In this document: one piece after another, positions 10,697 through 22,605 of the stretch | Layout of the letters: every line of letters starts with the position of its first letter | Position numbering within the stretch: the first letter of the stretch is position 1 | NCBI GenBank assembly: GCA_014529385.2 | Contig: CM043962.1 | Span: 48,115,598-48,179,597 of the forward strand | Source of the DNA: Adiantum capillus-veneris | Taxonomy: Eukaryota; Streptophyta; Polypodiopsida; Polypodiales; Pteridaceae | Direction: 5' to 3' | DNA length: 64,000 nucleotides | Translations under genes and position numbers: made by a program | Notes under the pieces: model-generated | Database searches by the model: none | The model's input: only the letters and a program-made list of their open reading frames with translations | Told to the model about the DNA's origin: nothing

Positions 10697-12654
10697 ACAC
10701 ACACACACACACACACAAAGTATTACAAAAAAAGGTCCCTCTGAGTAGTTTTTCACCCTATGGCATTACTGGCCGTGAAAGCTCTAAGGCTACCTCCCCT
10801 GCTACATGGGCGGCCGTGAAGGCACTAGGGTTATCTCCCCTGCAACATGGGTGGCCTCGTTGTCTTCGAGGAGGAGTCGCTCCACTCATAACGATCGTGC
10901 TCATCACAAAGGACTGAGGACCCACCGCCCTCCTCTATATAAAGAGGTGAGGGTGCACCTCTACCCCTCACTTAGCATTAAATGGTGTTCTGCTAAGACC
11001 GTGTTTCTTTTTTTCACTAAAGTATGGAGCTCGCTACAACAGTAACTCAGGTTGGCCACTCTGTCTAGACATATCTCATTGCAGGTTTTATAAAATAGGA
11101 AAGAGAAAAAGGGGGGCATTTTTGTAAATGATGCTAGTTCTTGATATTTTGATATGCATAAAATTTTCGCTCTGAACCTTATGATGGTCCCTATTGGACT
11201 ATGAATGTATATGGTATTACATCATGGTTTTTCCTTCCACAGGGGTTTTCGAGCTACTGTTTTAATCTTCCGGTATTGGTAAAAATAAAGGGGTGTGTGG
11301 TAGCCACTCTGTTTTTTACATTAGCTTTTGGAAACTATTCTACTGCTGCTGCTGGCATGACTCTAATGACTGAATGCCGAACTTACCTTGGTAGCTTGAA
11401 AAAAATCTGAATACTGCTCAGTTTTTTCACTGTCGCTTCTCTCTGAGAAGCCTGATTACTGGAGGGCTATGGATACCTACATATTTTAAAAGGTGTTTAT
11501 TGCGCACTGCTTGGATTGGGTGTGTGATGATGTTTTTATGTTCTACTATACTCTGATTTTTTTTGCGCACACCATTAAGGTATGGTACCCACTATGGCAG
11601 TTCTTGGCCTAGACACATTTTGTTACAGTTTTTTAGAAAAGAGGAAAGGAGGCTTTTTTGTAAATAATGCTAGTTTTATTGTGGGTCTGCATATAGTTTT
11701 TGCTCTGAAACCTGCTGGCCCCTATTGGACGGTGAGTATATATGGTATTGCAGCATGATACTCGGGTGCACACTATGGTAATTCTTGGCCTTATTTTGGT
11801 ATGGCTAGGAGGAACAATATTGTTTTTTCGTTCACTAAACCAGCTGTTACTCTAGTTACAGCTTTGATTATTGCTACGATGTTTGTAATTTAAAAAAATG
11901 TCCTTTTTTCCATGGAAAACTTCATAGATTCGGAATAAGGCCTGGTGTTTAGCAGATGCCCCTTGATACTTGGATGGCTTAAGTGCAGTATATGGTAAAT
12001 GATGTACAAAGTAAGGGATGATTTGGGGATCATTCACTGTGATAGATATCTTACCTAGTAGCAAGTTCAAACGAACTGGAGATATTTTTTATTAAACATT
12101 TTTTTAGATTTCATAAACTGATGAAAACGGTTGAAAAAAGAGGGGGGGGGGGGGATTCTGACACTTGGATTAGAAGGAATGATGACCTTCTAATCAAAAT
12201 GATACTCTTTTACTAAAGGAACTATGGGAAATAAGAGAAAATATTTGTTATAACATAAATACTTTGAACAAAAAGCTTGTGAAGTTCTAAAAAATAGTTT
12301 GTAAGATGGACATGGATAACAACATGTATATTCCATTGATACCTGTAAAACACATCCAAGGCTAACTGAATTGTTGTCTTGTTTGGATGGATGCAGGTAA
12401 GGACTCTATCCTATCTTGGAAAAGTTTTTTTTTGGCTTTGGCAAGTTGTCCAGCATAGATTACACATACACCTACTGCAAGGAAAGTTCTTATGTTAATT
12501 GTATAATGGAATGAGGCTTCATTCTCACACACATTGTACAAAGATAATTCTAAGGCTGAGTTGTTTTTGTACTTATCAGTTCCTCTTTTCTAAAGCCAAC
12601 TGTCTTTTGAATGTAGTTCAATTATGTCGTATTACTTATGATAGAATTACACAC
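10697..12654 (+). repeat. Right ~2-kb direct repeat (pLTR-like)
   Basis: This is the second copy of the repeat at 4855-6885, starting at an (AC)n tract and ending near TATGATAGAATTACACAC. It lacks the extra segment after (AC)n seen in the left copy and has a longer G tract near 12147. It begins about 60 bases after the RT stop codon, so the coding region and right repeat are contiguous parts of one element. Confidence 0.8.
10936..10943 (+). promoter_or_regulatory. TATA box in right direct repeat
   Basis: TATATAAA sits in the same CTCCTCTATATAAAGAGG context as in the left copy. Confidence 0.5.
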
Positions 12655-15473
12655 TAGTAGTTCCTTTGATTTTAAATAGTTTTATGAATGATGACAGAAA
12701 ATGGGTGAGAGAAACTCAAAACATGAAACCTCAAAGGCTTTTTGGCTCCCATTCATATCATGCTCTGATTGTTCCTAAGCTTACCAAATTGATCAATGCT
12801 CACTTTTACCCAAGTGGTGATTGTTTTTACTAAGGAGTAGATTATCCCCAATAGGGCCACAATAAGGCCCGTGGGTAAGAAAATATGTGTTGGTCTCGAC
12901 TACTCCAAAGCGAGGGCAGACATGACAACAATAAGGTGCAAGATGGAGAGCAAATGCATGCTAAGATCAAGGGCCAAAGAAATGGCACTGCAACATGTGG
13001 TGCTGCAAATGGAATGCATAACAGAATATGAAGCAAAGTGATGGTAGATGTATCTGCATTGCTTATCCAATAGGGCCAATGCTAGTAGATCATGGAGCGA
13101 GATAGGACTATAATCGTCTATCAAGAGACGCCTAGGCCCTTGGATTATTGTAGGGTTTTAGTCCTCTCAGAGACATGCAATATGAAATGAGACGGACTAG
13201 CCCTTTGTGATTTCACACATTGATTTGCAACAATTTTTGTGTGCTTGAGGAAAGAACCCCTTTACATGTGTGTTCGCAATGTATTTGTATTGTATAAATG
13301 TCTCCATGAAGGTTGTGGGAGCATGTGCATGATAGCCATGGCTTTTTGAGAGGCCTAAAGCATTGGATTGCTTTTGGGCTTGAGCCTCCTTTGATGCATG
13401 TAAGTCGATTAGAGTGCTTTCAACCAATTACAAGAAGGGTCATCTTCAACAAGGCACAAGCAATGGGATAATAAACGTACACCATTGCTTTTGAAGGGGC
13501 TTGATAACTTCTAAATGGAAATGAGGTAGATGAGTTTGAAGCTCTTGCTTAGACTAAGATTCAACTGGATAACTATGGAGAAAAGGTATAACCACATGTT
13601 AGTGGTAGCCAAGAAGTTTCATTCAAAGAAGAGTGGTACAACAGAAGGAAGCTTTTGCTTGGAATGCCATATGTTGGAAGGCATCAATACTACAATAAAT
13701 ACTTTTTATATGCTGACATAAGTATGAGAGTGCAATTGCGGCATTAATTAATGAAGATCAAAGTGCTAGATATGTAAACACATCTATTCCATTTGTTTTT
13801 TTCTAGCCACTCAATGAGAAAATAAAAAATGCTAATGGTTGTGGAGAAAGTACACAGCGACATGGACTAATCAGGTAGAGCATGATGCTTGGTGCAACAA
13901 AGCTCCATTGTAAGTAGAGGGCTAGACTCATGATGAGCGAGTCTTGGAGGCTTGGTCAAATTGATGCAGTTAGATTGAAGGTAATAAATCCCTCTTGAAT
14001 CCAAATGCATTGCAAGTTTTTTTAAAAGGTGGCCTTCCTATAATGGAGGAGAAACGAACGTGAACTTTCAATATTGAAGGAGAAGCATATTGTAACCTTC
14101 CAACACTGGAGCTAAAAATAAAACATACGAGAGAAAGGCATGTTCCCTACGGTTTTCTCCTCTCACATTGGAGGAGAAAACAAACATGTGGGAACGGCAC
14201 ATTCCTTACGATTTACAATAATTGGGTGCAAACAGTGCCACCTCCGTGCCATAATCAAGTATGAGTTTTTTCTTTTTTTTTGAAACACGACATGTACACG
14301 TGCTTTGGGATCAACTTTAGACACAAAATACAAATACATTATTACCCTTCCATTGGAACATATTCGTTGGTGATCTACTTCAGAATGTCACTTGGAAGTG
14401 AAGCGCTCTCTACAAGTTCTGATGGAATACTAATTAAAACATTTTTGAAACAGTTCAAAGAGACCCTAAAGATCTAAGAGGTGTTTCACACACAACAAGG
14501 CGGGGGTAGAGGTGATGGCATCATCTTTGAATTCTTGCGGATGAAACTGCATCCTATGGTGGGGGCTTGTGTAACTCTGCCTCTTTTGGCAAAGTTACTG
14601 AGAGAGGGCGGGGGTACAGAAAATAAAAGGTGACGTGTGCAATAGGGGTCAACCCACTTAGTGTGAAATGCCTCTAAGAAGAGTCGAGTACATTTTGCAA
14701 ACGCTTGGTTACTTGGGAAGCCTAATATGCTTTTGCAATTTCTAGATCGTAGAAGCGACCGCTTGGCATGATCTAGGCCATTGCCCTCGAGCCAAATCGC
14801 ACAACCAAGATTAGTCGCGAGCTTGCTTTCAATAAAAACCTCATGTTGCACGCATCTTATCGCAGAAAAGCAGCTCATGCATGGTGTCAAAACTACAGAG
14901 AGGCAACGATTGGTTGAAAGCTTTAGGGTATGAGATGGAAGCCAACATCGATTGCTCTGGAAAAGTGTTAATCATCCTTGGATGTTCATCATTGGCCTCG
15001 CCTAGCAGATAGACACAAGAGCAGGATGCTTACCATAGCTGGGATGCAAAAGGTGGGTGCAAGTGTCCTCACAATGATAGATGACGGACCTCGGCCAATA
15101 GAGGTGATGCCAATTGTTGCAACTTCCCTAGGCGGCCAAAAGACTGCAAGGCCATCTTCAAAGTTGTGCGTAAAACATGTTGTCGACAATGCCAATGTTC
15201 ACCTATGAATGGTAGACCCCCCCTTAGGGAACATTCTAACCACCAACATCCCTCTGGCTACCAAAACAACCCATGAAAATGGGCTTGACACCTGCAAGCT
15301 ACGTGTTCCTCTGTGGAAGCCATCCTTGCTGCCTACATATTGCATTCACCACCATAGCATCCTACGATTTTACCCATGGCTGATCTTGTAGTGAATAGCC
15401 TTTATAAACAATGCCTACAGTCAAAACGACATATCTCAAGCTTCCTTGAGCTTTCTATCTCCCTCATGACAGA

Positions 15474-15840
15474 GGGAGAATCAAACAAGCTTGAGCATCA
15501 AGCTAAATTGAAAGAAGAGGAACGACATAGAAGCATTGGTGATGGTAGACATGATAGCATAAGTGAATGCAACAACCAACATCACGATAGAAGTTGTCTA
15601 GAGATGATGATGGAGATTGCAACAGAGATGATCGACACTATGATGAAGATCGTGGTAGACAAGATCCACACGAGAGAAAATACGAAAGACAAAGAGAGTA
15701 TGTCCTAGGCCTTTTGTCCCTAATGAAAGGGGGAGAATCAAAAGAGCTTGAGCATAAAGCTAAGTTGAAAGAAGACAATTTTTTTTTGTCAATGGTAATG
15801 GTAGACATGATAGCAAAAGTGAACATGGCCATAGCTTAGT
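15474..15840 (+). repeat. Degenerate ~254-bp spaced repeat pair with charged coding-like spacer
   Basis: A block starting GGGAGAATCAAACAAGCTTG recurs about 254 bases later as GGGAGAATCAAAAGAGCTTG. Both copies include GGTAGACATGATAGCA. Between them one frame reads an Arg/Asp-rich stretch (RDDDGDCNRDDRHYDEDRG). This resembles an internally duplicated low-complexity protein region. I do not recognise it and assign no function. Confidence 0.45.
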
Positions 15841-16513
15841 ATTCCCAGCCTACTGATTGAGCCATTCTATTGTAGTGATTACACTGAAGCTTATGAACTA
15901 CTACAATAAACCCTACATCTTCTATAACGTAGAACATAAAGTTATCTCTGCTTCTCTTTAGGTTAAATCTATCTCCTGTATCTTTTGTATTTACAAAAAG
16001 CACATATATTCACAAGAATGGACGACTGGCTACACAACCACGACTCCAGCACAACAACACTACAAGGTCCGTTACCTGCATCCAATTTCCCATCCTATGC
16101 ATTTGCTTGGTCCAACACAAAAAGCCTACAAAGCAAGTCACTGCTTCCATTTCCTATAGTTTTTGGAGAGACCACAATTCCAACTCTCCACCATACTTTT
16201 GTATGGCATTTTTGCATGACATGCACTATATAATTAGCATTTTCACTTTGTGACACTTCATTGCAAGACAAAATCTTTAACTATTCACATCGTTTTATGT
16301 AGCTTGTTGACACAAACATTGTCCTCCGACTTGGATGATTGGACGATACCCGTGTACGATTATCAGGTTGATAGTACAGTTTAATTTTTATAGTTTGTTG
16401 ATGCGTTTTTTGAGTTTGTCAATGCTTCCTTAAGTTTAGTTTAGCTATATGTTTTTGTCTCACTAGAATATGCTCAATTTTGATCATCATATTATATATC
16501 AAATAGATACACA

Positions 16514-16547
16514 CTTCTTCTTCTTCTCTCTCTCTCTCTCTCTCTCT
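16514..16547. repeat. (CTT)n/(CT)n microsatellite
   Basis: A short CTT run continues into about 11 CT units. No gene context is evident. Confidence 0.9.
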
Positions 16548-17334
16548 ACGAGAAATAAGGAAAAATTATCTATGCCTGATTTAAAGTAAGATGGTTCCTG
16601 GTGTAAAGACTAAATGGATGATATTACTAGACTGAATGGCAATATGCAAATAACTACCAAAACAGGTTAAGGAGTAGGGTTTAAGCAGAATGATTAAGCT
16701 GCAACCCTTTGCTCGATTCAATTATCCCCATTAGTAGCCCTTTGTTGTATACTCAGCTCTATAGGACACAACTTGCTTCTTCCCAATGCTCATAAACCCA
16801 AGATGAGCTATAGTTGAACCAACTAAGCAAGTAACCCATGGTTATCTATGTGTATCCTGTTATGTTCTACAACAACGCCCAATACTAGTTTTGAAATACC
16901 AGGCTCCCTCCTTTGCTCGATGATACTTAGGCTGTTTACACATCGACTGCACAAAATTGGGCACGCAGACGTGGAGCCCAGCTGGCAGAAAACTATTGGT
17001 TGCGAAAAAGTGACACTGGACAAAGTTTTAGACAGCCTCGACCCCTTGTCCAAGGATGGGCGGGCATCGAACTGTTGCCAACTCAACGAGACGGATGCGT
17101 CAAACCAATAGCGTAAGGGGTGGAGCTGACACCTCCCTCGCGTTCTTGAAATGAAGAGCACTTAGTGTGTAACGCGTGCCTGCCCACCCTCGAGACTAAG
17201 TGGCACGGGCATGGGAGGGTGAGATCTACGGCCAGGGGATTGTGGCTCGTAGATCTGGAATGTGGGTACTTTTGTAAAAAGTAATCTAGGGTATCCAAGT
17301 TTTGAAAGTAATTTAAGGTACACACTTTTGTGGG

Positions 17335-17400
17335 CGTGGGTTTTGAACCCGTGACCTCACCCATGAGAGGCGCATACCTTAACCACTACGTCATGCGCGC
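17335..17400 (-). ncRNA. tRNA-like module (left, outward-facing)
   Basis: Read on the minus strand it has a pol III A-box-like GACGTAGTGGTTAAGG and a B-box-like GGGTTCAAAACCC with normal tRNA spacing. A CTCAT segment sits where an anticodon arm would be, resembling elongator tRNA-Met (CAT). The acceptor stem is not convincingly paired, so this is a tRNA-derived promoter head rather than a functional tRNA gene. Confidence 0.45.
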
Positions 17401-17910
17401 GTTGTGAAATGTGGAGGATTTAATTTACTTAAAACATGTATGCACAAAGGTGACAATCAAAAGTAATTTAGAGTATCGTAGATTACTTTTTATTACAAAA
17501 AGTAATCTAAGGTACAAACAAGTAATCTAAGGTAGGGTACCCTAGATTACTTTTGACGCCACCACTGGGATCTACGACCACAATCCCCCGACCGTAGATC
17601 CCATCCTCCCATGCCCGTGCCACTTAGTCCTGAGACCCACAATCCCCTGGCCGTAGATCCCATCCTCCATGCCCGTGCCACTTAGTCCTGAGACCTACCC
17701 TCAGAACTAAGTGGCACGGGCATGGGAGGATGGGATCTACGACCGGGGGATTGTGGGCCGTAGATCCCAGTGGCGGCGCCGAAAGTAATCTAGGGTACCC
17801 TAGTTTACTTTTTAATTATAAAAAGTAAACTAGGATACCTTAGATTATTTTCGGCTGTCGCCCTTGTGCATATATGTTATAAGTAAATTAGGGTCATCAC
17901 TTTTCACAAC

Positions 17911-17976
17911 GCGCGCATGGCGTAGTGGTTAGGGTGTGCGCCTCTCATGGGTGAGGTCACGGGTTCAAAACCCACG
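17911..17976 (+). ncRNA. tRNA-like module (right, outward-facing)
   Basis: This is the inverted counterpart of the module at 17335-17400 and is almost identical to it. It has A-box-like ATGGCGTAGTGGTTAGGG and B-box-like GGGTTCAAAACCC. It points rightward, toward the KH gene start about 240 bases away. A pol III transcript from it would run into the first KH exon unless terminated. It is likely SINE-type promoter sequence carried by the foldback element. Confidence 0.45.
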
Positions 17977-18211
17977 TGGATATCCTAGTTTATTTTTAAA
18001 ACTCGGGTACCCTAGTTTATTTTTTACAAAAGTAATCTAGGGTACCCGCATTTCAAATCTACGATCCACAATCTCTCGATCGTAGATCCCACCCTCCCAT
18101 GCCCGTGCCACTTAGTCGTGAGGAAGACCTACCCACCACGGGTAGACATGGCGGCAGTCTGTAAAAAGCCTTAGGCCTAGGTACTTCGTTTTTGTAAACT
18201 CTCTTACAACA

Positions 18212-18745
18212 ATGACACGAGGGATTTCAAAAATGGAGAACAGTTACGACGAGAACTCCTCGACGAAGAAGAAGCAACTTAGGACGAAGCAAGCAGCGAA
18301 TAAAGAGGAGGTATACTCTTCCAAAAAGAAACAGAAGAAGCTGAAGGAGCTTGAAAGCTCTCGTGAAAAAGAAGAGGAGGCTTCGGCGACGATCTTTGAC
18401 TCCGTCGAAGAAAGCTCTCCAAAGAGGCAAAGTAAACGGCATAGAGAGAGTAGCTGCAACGATGAGGAGAAGGACGAGAGACAGAACAATAATAATAATG
18501 ATAAGAAGAAGAGGAAGAAGAAGAAGAGGAAGAACAATGAAAGCTCTGCTGTTGATGAAAAAATGGAGGACCCACGTTCACAGAATAGTGTGCATGCAGA
18601 AGGCCATGGTAAGTCTGCAGATGTTTCCTTCTACCTACTTGTCCCCTCCAAGGAGATGGGAAAAGTCATTGGCAAGCAGGGCTACCGCATCCAGCAGCTG
18701 AGAGAGGAGACTGGTGCTTGCATCAGGATTGGAGATGCCATTATG
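18212..18745 (+). CDS. KH-domain RNA-binding protein, exon 1
   Basis: ATG at 18212 (A at -3) opens 178 codons. Residues 1-130 are a disordered, nuclear-type tail rich in Lys, Glu and Ser, with basic runs such as DKKKRKKKKRK. Residues 138-178 start a KH domain: VSFYLLVPSKEMGKVIGKQG, with the RNA-contacting GxxG loop (GKQG, residues 154-157), then LREETGACIRIGD. The frame reaches a strong donor, ATG|GTGAGC, at 18746, in phase 0. In plant multi-KH proteins (HEN4/PEPPER/RCF3-like) the next residues are typically DERV followed by a beta strand; that is exactly what the exon at 41512 supplies. The product is probably a nuclear RNA-binding, RNA-processing factor. The foldback element ends about 75 bases upstream, so little native promoter is left between them. 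Confidence 0.75.
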
Positions 18746-19184
18746 GTGAGCTTGCACTGCTTTCTTCTTTTTGTGGGGGTGGGAACACAGTACTGCCAAA
18801 TTTAGATTATGCCATTGTGGCAAGAAATTTGTGTTTTTATAAAGTGTGCCTGTAGTGCTCAGTTTGCGTGAAACACCACCCCGTGGCTGATAAATTTGTG
18901 TCATCGTCTCCTTAGTTTGGAAACACCAGTTTTTGGGCCCTTGAATAAGCACTATGCTAAACAAAAAGAGGGCCAGTGGGAAATAGTGTTGTTTTCACAG
19001 CTTCTACTTGGCCCCTTTTTTTTGAACGTGGAAATGGATTGCAACTGGTCCGGTGTGCCTCTCTTACAGAATGGTTGTGCTGTAGATTTGCATCTTATTT
19101 TGGGGTACAACATCCAAACATGTTAGAGTGGATGTGGGATGATTTTGGAGGCACAACCGAGGGGTTTTACAGTCCCTTGGCTAG

Positions 19185-22140
19185 CATTAAAACTGAAGGG
19201 CGAGTCCATTCCTAATTTATCGGCTTCGGCCATTTCCAAATTAATGAAATCCAGTCTCTTTGTTCACTCGATCTACTTGAAAGAGTTAAATGATGAACAC
19301 AAAAGGAACATGTCTGAACTTGATAGAGAACGCCAAGATTTTCTCCACACTAATGCCGATTTCTTCGCTGAGGGCCTGCCAGGTGAGTTGCCCCCATCTT
19401 GTCCTGAGGATCACACCATTGATCTGATTCGTTGGAAGCACACCACCGAACCGGCCACCTTACAGTGTTAGTCGAGCCCATAATGAAGAGATCATGAACC
19501 AAGTGAAAAACCTTTTGGAAAAGGGTCTTATCCAACAAAGTACTTCACCCTACTGCTCTCCGGTGTTGTTGGTTATAAAGAAAGACGGATTTTCGAGAAG
19601 GTGCATTGATTACAGAGCTCTCAATAAAATCACCATCAAGAACAGATTTCTGATTCCAAGGATCGATGATATTCTTGACCGACTTCAAGGATCCTCCTGT
19701 TTCAGTAGGATTGATTTGAAAAGCTGATATCATCAAATCCAAATCGCGCCGGTAGATCTCTACGAGACAGCCTTTCGGACGAGCTTCGGTTTGTATGAAT
19801 TTTTGGTGATGCCTTTTGACCTTACCAATGCTCAACGACTTTCAACGGAATGATGGATAGGATTTGCAAAGAGTATAGTTTGTCGACACTTTCTTTGATG
19901 ACATTATAGTCTTCTCCAAGGATGAAGCAGAACATAGACACCATCTGCTACAGGTCTTTCAAGCATTGCGAGATCACAAGTTAGTTATCAATGCCAAAAA
20001 GAGTGAATTTTTCTTGTCAGAGATACACTTCTTGGGACACATCGTCTCAGCACAATAGGAGTACAGATGGACCCGGCCAAGATTGAGACTATACGTGATT
20101 GACCCAATTTGAAGAATGTTCATGAAGTTAGAAGCTTCTTGGGTTTGTGTTCTTACTACTTGCGGTTCATCGAAAGTTTGCAGAGGTAGCTTCCCCTTTG
20201 CACATTCTGACACAAAAAGCAGTCCCTTTCTCGTGGGGACCCACAAAGGTGACTGCCTTTTAGACACTGAAAGAGAAATTGACTACTAAACGAGTATTGA
20301 CTTTGCCGGATTTGCAAAAGTCATTTAAAGTATATTGTGATGCTTGTGGTCGTAGTCTGGGAGCGGTCTTGATGCAAGAAGGCCATGGGATTGCCTATGA
20401 AAACCGATTGTTTTCAAGGCCAGAATTGACAACAGAGATTTATGAGAGAGAGCTTTTGGCAATGATCCATGCTCTTACTCAGTGGCGACACTACCTACTT
20501 GGAGCCGACTTCACAGTATTCACCGATCATCAGAGTTTACGCTACGTCTTGTCACAGAAGCAGCTTTCAAAAAAGCAAATGCAGTGGGCTAACATTTTGT
20601 CACAATTTCACTTCCAGATTGTCCATGTTCAGGGACAGAAGAACTTGGTGGCAGATACTTTGTCTCGGAAACCGCTAGTCTTGGCTATTTTCGCATTTCA
20701 TCGCAGAAGCTTCGAGGACATGTATAGATCAGTACGCCACATATCCGGATTTTTCGGATGTATTCAATCGAATACAGAATGGGGAGGTAGTAGCGGGATA
20801 TTCCATACGGGATGGCTACTTGATGAAGAAAACGATGTTGTGCGTTACACAGCCGTTGAGGGAGAAGTTTTTGACTGAGTGCCATTGTCCATCTTTTACG
20901 GGTCACTGCGGCATCGACACCACCTTGAAAGGTATGGAGCATTACTTCTTTTGTCCAAGACTCAAGAAAGATGTGGACGACTTTGAAGTTTGTACGCAGT
21001 TGCTTAGTATGCCAAAAGGTCAAGTTTGACGGACATAAAGCACAGGGATTGTTACAGCCTTTACCCATTCCCACTCGACCTTGGGAAAGTATTGCTATGG
21101 ATTTCATTTTTGATCTCCCAAAGACACAGAGTGGGCATGATGGCATTTCGACTGTCATCGACAGATTTAGCGAGCAAGCTCACTTCATTCCAGTGAAGAA
21201 AATAGTCAAAACCGGATTATAGCGAGACTGTTCATTGCACAAATTTTTAGAGTACATTGCATGCTTGAGACAATAGTCTCCGATAGAGATTCCCGATCCA
21301 CGAGTTTATTTTGGAGGGCTATTTAGGAGAACATTGGCACACGGTTGTAGTTCTCATCATCTTTCCACCTGCAGACAGATGGGCAATTTGAGATTGCAAA
21401 TTTCAGTCGTACTGGATTTATTGAAGTCTTATATTTTTGATCAGAAGACTCAATGGGAATTTTTTTTGCCCTTGGTGGAATTTGCCTACAATAATACGAT
21501 CCACTCTTCGACGGGAAAGACGACATTTGAGATCGTTGAAGGTGCTCTGAAGGTTCCACTCTTCCTTAGCACAAAATATAAATTTTTTGAAGCCGACCAG
21601 TACACGAGGGACTTGAACACTCCATTTGCCAAGGTGTGGGAAGCTTTAGCGAAATCTCAGGAACGATACTAGAAGGCAGCAAATTGACATCGTCGCGATT
21701 TGAAATTAAAAGAAGAAGATTGGGTGCTCTTACGTTTTGAGGGGCACGCCTAAGAAAGAAAAAGGGAAATGAGCGGCTTTTTCCAAAGCTTAGCACGATG
21801 TATTATGGCCCTTTCTAGATAAAAGAAAAGATAAATGATATCTCCTTTAGATTGAAGTTGCCTGATACTTGGAAGATTCACAATGCATTTCATGCGAGTC
21901 TATTGAAGCCTTTTAAAGGCGATGTGCCTGTGACGGGGAGCAAGATGAGCAACCTGAAGTGGAGGAAAGCGAGGAAATACTCGTTCCAGAATAGATATTG
22001 GCACACAAAGACAGAAAGATAAAAGGTAAGGTAAAGTGATTAGGCGATTCTTGGTTAAGTTCAAGAACTATCCTGTAGCGGGTTTGCACAAGAGGGGAGT
22101 CACTCCGCTCCTTTGTCAACGGATTACCGATTTTGAATAG
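19185..22140 (+). pseudogene. Gypsy pol remnant (RT, RNase H, integrase)
   Basis: In order: a protease-RT linker (LKGESIPNLSASAISKLM), RT with [12 protein letters not shown] and [18 protein letters not shown] (19494-19727), an RT catalytic block readable as FFDDIIVFSKDE near 19890-19920, RNase H with YCDACGRSLGAVLMQEG (20335-20385) and FTDHQSLRYVLSQKQL, and integrase with TGHCGIDTTLK, CLVCQKVKFDGHKA and IAMDFIFDLPKTQSG (20900-21220). An integrase C-terminal stretch and an acidic pre-chromodomain segment ending EEILVPE follow. Many stops and frameshifts interrupt it. The open stretches of 199, 112, 110 and 83 codons are pieces of this one polyprotein. Confidence 0.85.
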
Positions 22141-22587
22141 AGTCACTTATGTCCTCTTTGGGTTTCAGGGATACTAAAGGGCTGAGTAGTATTTTGCTGT
22201 ATGACTTTATAACTGGAATTCTCGAAATGAAAATGATTGATTTGTACTTGACTTGTTTGTTGCAGGAACTGAAAGACGAAATGACTGCAGCATTTCGGTC
22301 TCATAAATCTCTATAGACATGATTGCAATAAGGATTAGTTAATCGGGCATCCGTGAGGTTCATAATAGATCTAGATGCGATTACTAAATTCGTTGCCTAT
22401 TGATCATGGTCTGAGATTTGAAATGAATTTGTATGTGATTTGTCATGTGATGTCCTGTGATGTGACTATCGTCTTGTACAAGTGCTAGATATGTTGTGTC
22501 TAGTGCGTCGGTACTAAGAGTCAGTGTCTACTAAGACAGTTTATGGCCTCTGTCTGTTTTGCAGGCGTAGGGCGATTACAATTCTTT

Positions 22588-22605
22588 CAAGGGGGGGGGG
22601 GGGTA
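22588..22605 (+). promoter_or_regulatory. Polypurine tract with expanded G run
   Basis: CAAG followed by 13 G and TA directly precedes the LTR start TGTCACAAATTGG. The equivalent tract in relatives A and B is AAGAGGGGGGTA, so the G run has expanded here. Confidence 0.8.

Larger units (their letters stand above)
4855..12654 (+). mobile_element. Penelope-like retroelement (endonuclease-less type) between long direct repeats
   Basis: A decayed reverse-transcriptase region (about 8060-10633) lies between two direct repeats of about 2.0 kb (4855-6885 and 10697-12654) in the same orientation. The RT has Penelope-like hallmarks: an N-terminal ILAKGLNHIPNFP block, a palm starting FSADITQCYEKIPLEGD, then GILMGFSCSPLMCNIYLAF, then YRYMDNVLSINN and IYPDCLKIEP. 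The frame ends in a thumb-like domain with no GIY-YIG endonuclease after it, as in the Coprina/Athena group. Long direct repeats flanking the RT recall the pLTRs of Penelope elements. At least four frameshifts and several stops make it inactive. Alternative: the direct repeats are an independent repeat that happens to flank it on both sides. Confidence 0.75.
12655..17184. other. No confident gene; degenerate spacer
   Basis: Several frames of 60-134 codons exist on both strands (for example 14486-14890 minus and 15376-15708 plus), but none shows a recognisable motif or supporting splice structure. A degenerate repeat pair at about 15474-15840 and a (CT)n tract at 16514-16547 are the only clear structures. 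The stretch may hold old, unrecognised transposon sequence. Confidence 0.5.
17185..18136. mobile_element. Large foldback (inverted-repeat) element with two tRNA-like modules
   Basis: The segment is largely self-complementary. The left outer arm has ACTAAGTGGCACGGGCATGG near 17194; its reverse complement ends the right arm near 18116. A second, tighter pair of the same arms forms an inner palindrome centred near 17697 (about 17567-17775), and an extra direct copy of the block lies near 17640. Between outer and inner arms, both halves carry blocks of AAAGTAATCTAGGGTACC type and a 66-base tRNA-like module, in opposite orientations. No transposase is encoded, so it would be non-autonomous, like a MITE or a dimerised SINE/foldback. 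I do not recognise a known family. Confidence 0.65.

Noticed and set aside
12118..12136. Hammerhead-ribozyme-like core (CTGATGA ... GAAA) in the right Penelope direct repeat
   Set aside because: Penelope pLTRs often carry hammerheads, and both core boxes are present. I could not find pairing stems or a cleavage site around them, and the left copy (6347) lacks the GAAA box.
14486..14890. 134-codon minus-strand ORF
   Set aside because: No recognisable motif, no flanking structure and no splice partners. It could be chance in a 4.5-kb spacer.
17911..17976. Functional tRNA-Met gene
   Set aside because: A- and B-box spacing is good, but the acceptor stem does not pair, and the module is duplicated in inverted orientation inside a foldback element. 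It is better explained as a tRNA-derived repeat.
18279..18581. Serine-rich antisense ORFs opposite KH exon 1
   Set aside because: They are the reverse complement of Lys/Glu-rich codons of the real exon.
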